Part shown: positions 14,356 to 15,990 of the stretch, piece after piece
Numbering within the stretch: position 1 is the stretch's first letter
Layout of the letters: every line of letters begins with the position of its first letter
Assembly (NCBI GenBank): GCA_900547345.1
Contig: URGG01000045.1
Span: 1-15,990 of the forward strand
Length of the DNA: 15,990 nucleotides
Source of the DNA: an uncultured Collinsella sp.
GTDB taxonomy: Bacteria > Actinomycetota > Coriobacteriia > Coriobacteriales > Coriobacteriaceae
Direction of reading: 5' to 3'
Program-made: the position numbers and the translations under genes
The notes under the pieces: generated by a model
What the model was told of the DNA's origin: nothing
Seen by the model: the letters and a program-made list of their open reading frames with translations, nothing else
Databases searched by the model: none

Positions 14356-15972
14356 CTAGCGGTCGCGGCGCTTGGACGCGATGAGGCCGGCGCCGATAAC
14401 GGACGCGCCCGCGATGCCGAGGGCCGCTGCCGCCGTCGCGGCGTTGTCGCCCGTGGCGGCCAGAACACCGGAAGCGCTTTTGGCGCCGGCGGCAGTCTTG
14501 GTCGTAACGGTCTTGGTAACCACCGTGGTGGTCTTTGCGTCCTTGTCTACGGGCTTGGGGTCAGGCTTCTGCTCGGGATTGGGCATAGGATCGGGATCGG
14601 GCTCCGGTGTCGGCTCCGGCTCCTGCCCGTCTCCAAAATCAATCACTACATCATGGGCGACCTCGGCAGAACCGACGATATCCGTAATGGCAGACGAACC
14701 GGCAACACCGACGACCTGCCCGTTCTGGGAGCTCGGCCATTTCCCCGTATCAACAACCTTTTTCACATCGCGCACGGCACCATCCGTCGGAGTCGTAATC
14801 ATCGCGTTCCCGCGCGACTCGCCCCAGCTCAAATCAATCATTGCAGCACGGAACAGCGTCGCAGTCGCGTCGTTGCAGTTGATCGCATAGATTCCCGCAG
14901 TCGTGCCCGAAGCCTCAATCTTCGATTTGCGAATCTTGATACGAGGCGTTTCAAACCCGGTGTTTGCCTCTGCCATGATTCCAAAACTTTGATTGCGGAA
15001 GGCATCGATGCTGTTTGCCGCAGACAGGCTTCGAGACGTAAGATTCGACTCCTCGACAAGCATCCACACCGCACCGCTTTGCGAACGCGCGCTGATGCCC
15101 GCCGAGAGCGAAGCCGCACTGCCGGCGGAAAGCGCGACATCTGCTCCGTTGACGATTTTCATGCGGGTATTCTTTTTGATACCGACCGTATTGATGCACA
15201 CAGAAACCTGCCAGGCATCGGCTGTCTTGATCGACAGGTTGGCGGCATCGATCGTGACGTCGCCCCCGTGCACGGAGACATAATCCGGTTCTTCCTGCTC
15301 GCTTTCCTGAGCAGCGTGTCTACTGGGAAGGTTATCGGCAAAGATACCGTAGGTGCCCACCGTTGGACGCCAAGATCCTTCCGCCGATTTTGCCTCGATT
15401 TTGACATCGGCGCCCTTATCGATCGTCACGCTGCCGGCCGTCGCGCGAATGCCCGTCGCACTGTTCACTGCGCCCGAAGCCGTCACGTTGACGTTGGCGC
15501 CGCTGATGGTCACATCGCCACCCGCATTGCCGTCGCCTTCCGCCGCAATCACATCGGTCTGAGCCGTCGCATTAAGGGTGCCATCGCCGGTAATGGCAAG
15601 GCTGCCGTTCTTGACAGCAATAGCGCTCTGACCGGCATCGGCCGTGATGGCGTTGGTGCCCGTCACGCCGATGGTGAGGTTGCCCTTGGCGCCGATGGAG
15701 CCGCCGTCGTAGCCGTTGAGCTTCATGTCGTCAGCGCCATCCCAGGACCAGGTTCCCGCCTCGTCGCCGGCAGCGGTGCCCGCGTCGTACTGCGTGCCGC
15801 CCACGTTGACCCAGTCGGCGGCGAGCGCCACGTTCGGCAGCAACAGCTGGCCGGCCATGAGCGCGCAAGCCCCCGCGCAAGCAAGTTTTGCGCCCACGCG
15901 GCGCCACGTTCCATGAGAGAGCGAGCACGCGCGGTCGTGGTCGATTGGGTTGTCATGGATTTGCTTTCGCAT
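14356..15972 (-). CDS. LAxTG-anchored beta-helix-like surface protein, tandem copy 1
   Basis: This 538-residue protein is the paralogue of the gene that follows it. The first 12 residues are identical and the signal peptide with HGTWR (20-24) nearly so. The mature start is DWVNVGGTQYDAG, then GTWSWDGADDMKLNGYDG and strand repeats such as NGSLAITGDGTL, GDVTISGANVNV and GSVTIDKGADVKI to about 440. This one adds roughly 20 residues overall, including a Glu/Gln-rich segment (AAQESEQEEPD) absent from the copy. A Pro/Asp/Glu spacer begins near 451; LAATGD at 504-509, a hydrophobic helix and KRRDR follow. The start is complete, with AAGGAGG at 15978-15984, but the promoter lies beyond the window edge, so more genes of this array may exist there. 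Confidence 0.85.
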   Translation of the reverse strand: MRKQIHDNPIDHDRACSLSHGTWRRVGAKLACAGACALMAGQLLLPNVALAADWVNVGGTQYDAGTAAGDEAGTWSWDGADDMKLNGYDGGSIGAKGNLTIGVTGTNAITADAGQSAIAVKNGSLAITGDGTLNATAQTDVIAAEGDGNAGGDVTISGANVNVTASGAVNSATGIRATAGSVTIDKGADVKIEAKSAEGSWRPTVGTYGIFADNLPSRHAAQESEQEEPDYVSVHGGDVTIDAANLSIKTADAWQVSVCINTVGIKKNTRMKIVNGADVALSAGSAASLSAGISARSQSGAVWMLVEESNLTSRSLSAANSIDAFRNQSFGIMAEANTGFETPRIKIRKSKIEASGTTAGIYAINCNDATATLFRAAMIDLSWGESRGNAMITTPTDGAVRDVKKVVDTGKWPSSQNGQVVGVAGSSAITDIVGSAEVAHDVVIDFGDGQEPEPTPEPDPDPMPNPEQKPDPKPVDKDAKTTTVVTKTVTTKTAAGAKSASGVLAATGDNAATAAAALGIAGASVIGAGLIASKRRDR

Positions 15973-15990
15973 GTGAGCCTCCTTGTCGTA

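Noticed and set aside
1..15990. tRNA or rRNA genes, prophage or transposase genes
   Set aside because: No tRNA-like cloverleaf, rRNA segment, integrase or transposase motif was noticed; this is an eye scan only.

Overview
The window is high-GC DNA from an anaerobic, Gram-positive, gut-type actinobacterium. I infer Coriobacteriia, most likely Collinsella or a close relative. The grounds are the GC-rich coding style, surface proteins with LAxTG sorting signals (the class E sortase type known from actinobacteria), an NfnAB-type ferredoxin/NAD(P)H enzyme, and dispersed GGGGACAGGCACC-type hairpins that I recall, without having checked, from Collinsella genomes. The genus call comes from memory, not from a search.

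Left part, plus strand (1-3266): the 3' end of pth (peptidyl-tRNA hydrolase) with a strong terminator hairpin, then a two-gene operon. Its small flavin/[2Fe-2S] subunit overlaps by 10 nt the gene for a large flavin/two-[4Fe-4S] subunit. Together they look like NfnAB, the electron-bifurcating NADH-dependent ferredoxin:NADP+ oxidoreductase that links reduced ferredoxin and NADH to NADPH supply. A TATAAT box and a hairpin leader precede the operon, and a clear Rho-independent terminator follows it.

Right part, minus strand (3606-15990): four consecutive genes for sortase-anchored surface proteins, read right to left. Two are tandem paralogous beta-helix-like proteins (15972-14356 and 14299-12743), then comes a 657-aa protein with repeated beta-sandwich modules (12537-10564), then a 2206-aa mosaic with BspA-like leucine-rich repeats (10226-3606). 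All four end in LAxTGD, a hydrophobic helix and a KRRxR tail. Three share an unusual long signal peptide with a conserved HGTWR. This is a surface-display locus, probably for adhesion or host and glycan contact.

Intergenic DNA is the most unusual part. The three gaps over 300 bases (587-960, 3201-3605 and 10227-10563) and the 205-base gap 12538-12742 hold no gene I can support, but all contain structured repeats. Downstream of the 2206-aa and 657-aa genes lie arrays of a 15-mer, TCTCRATCTGTAACA, placed every 40-41 bp in strictly alternating orientation (six copies, then four). These form 55-nt inverted-repeat units, each with a 25-nt centre. The arrays sit 37-38 nt beyond the stop codons and, with the conserved anchor-coding ends and a neighbouring hairpin, form a duplicated module. 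Other repeats are three hairpins with a GGACAGGCR loop, two AGGTTCG palindromes upstream of surface genes, and a 38-nt inverted repeat around the pth terminator.
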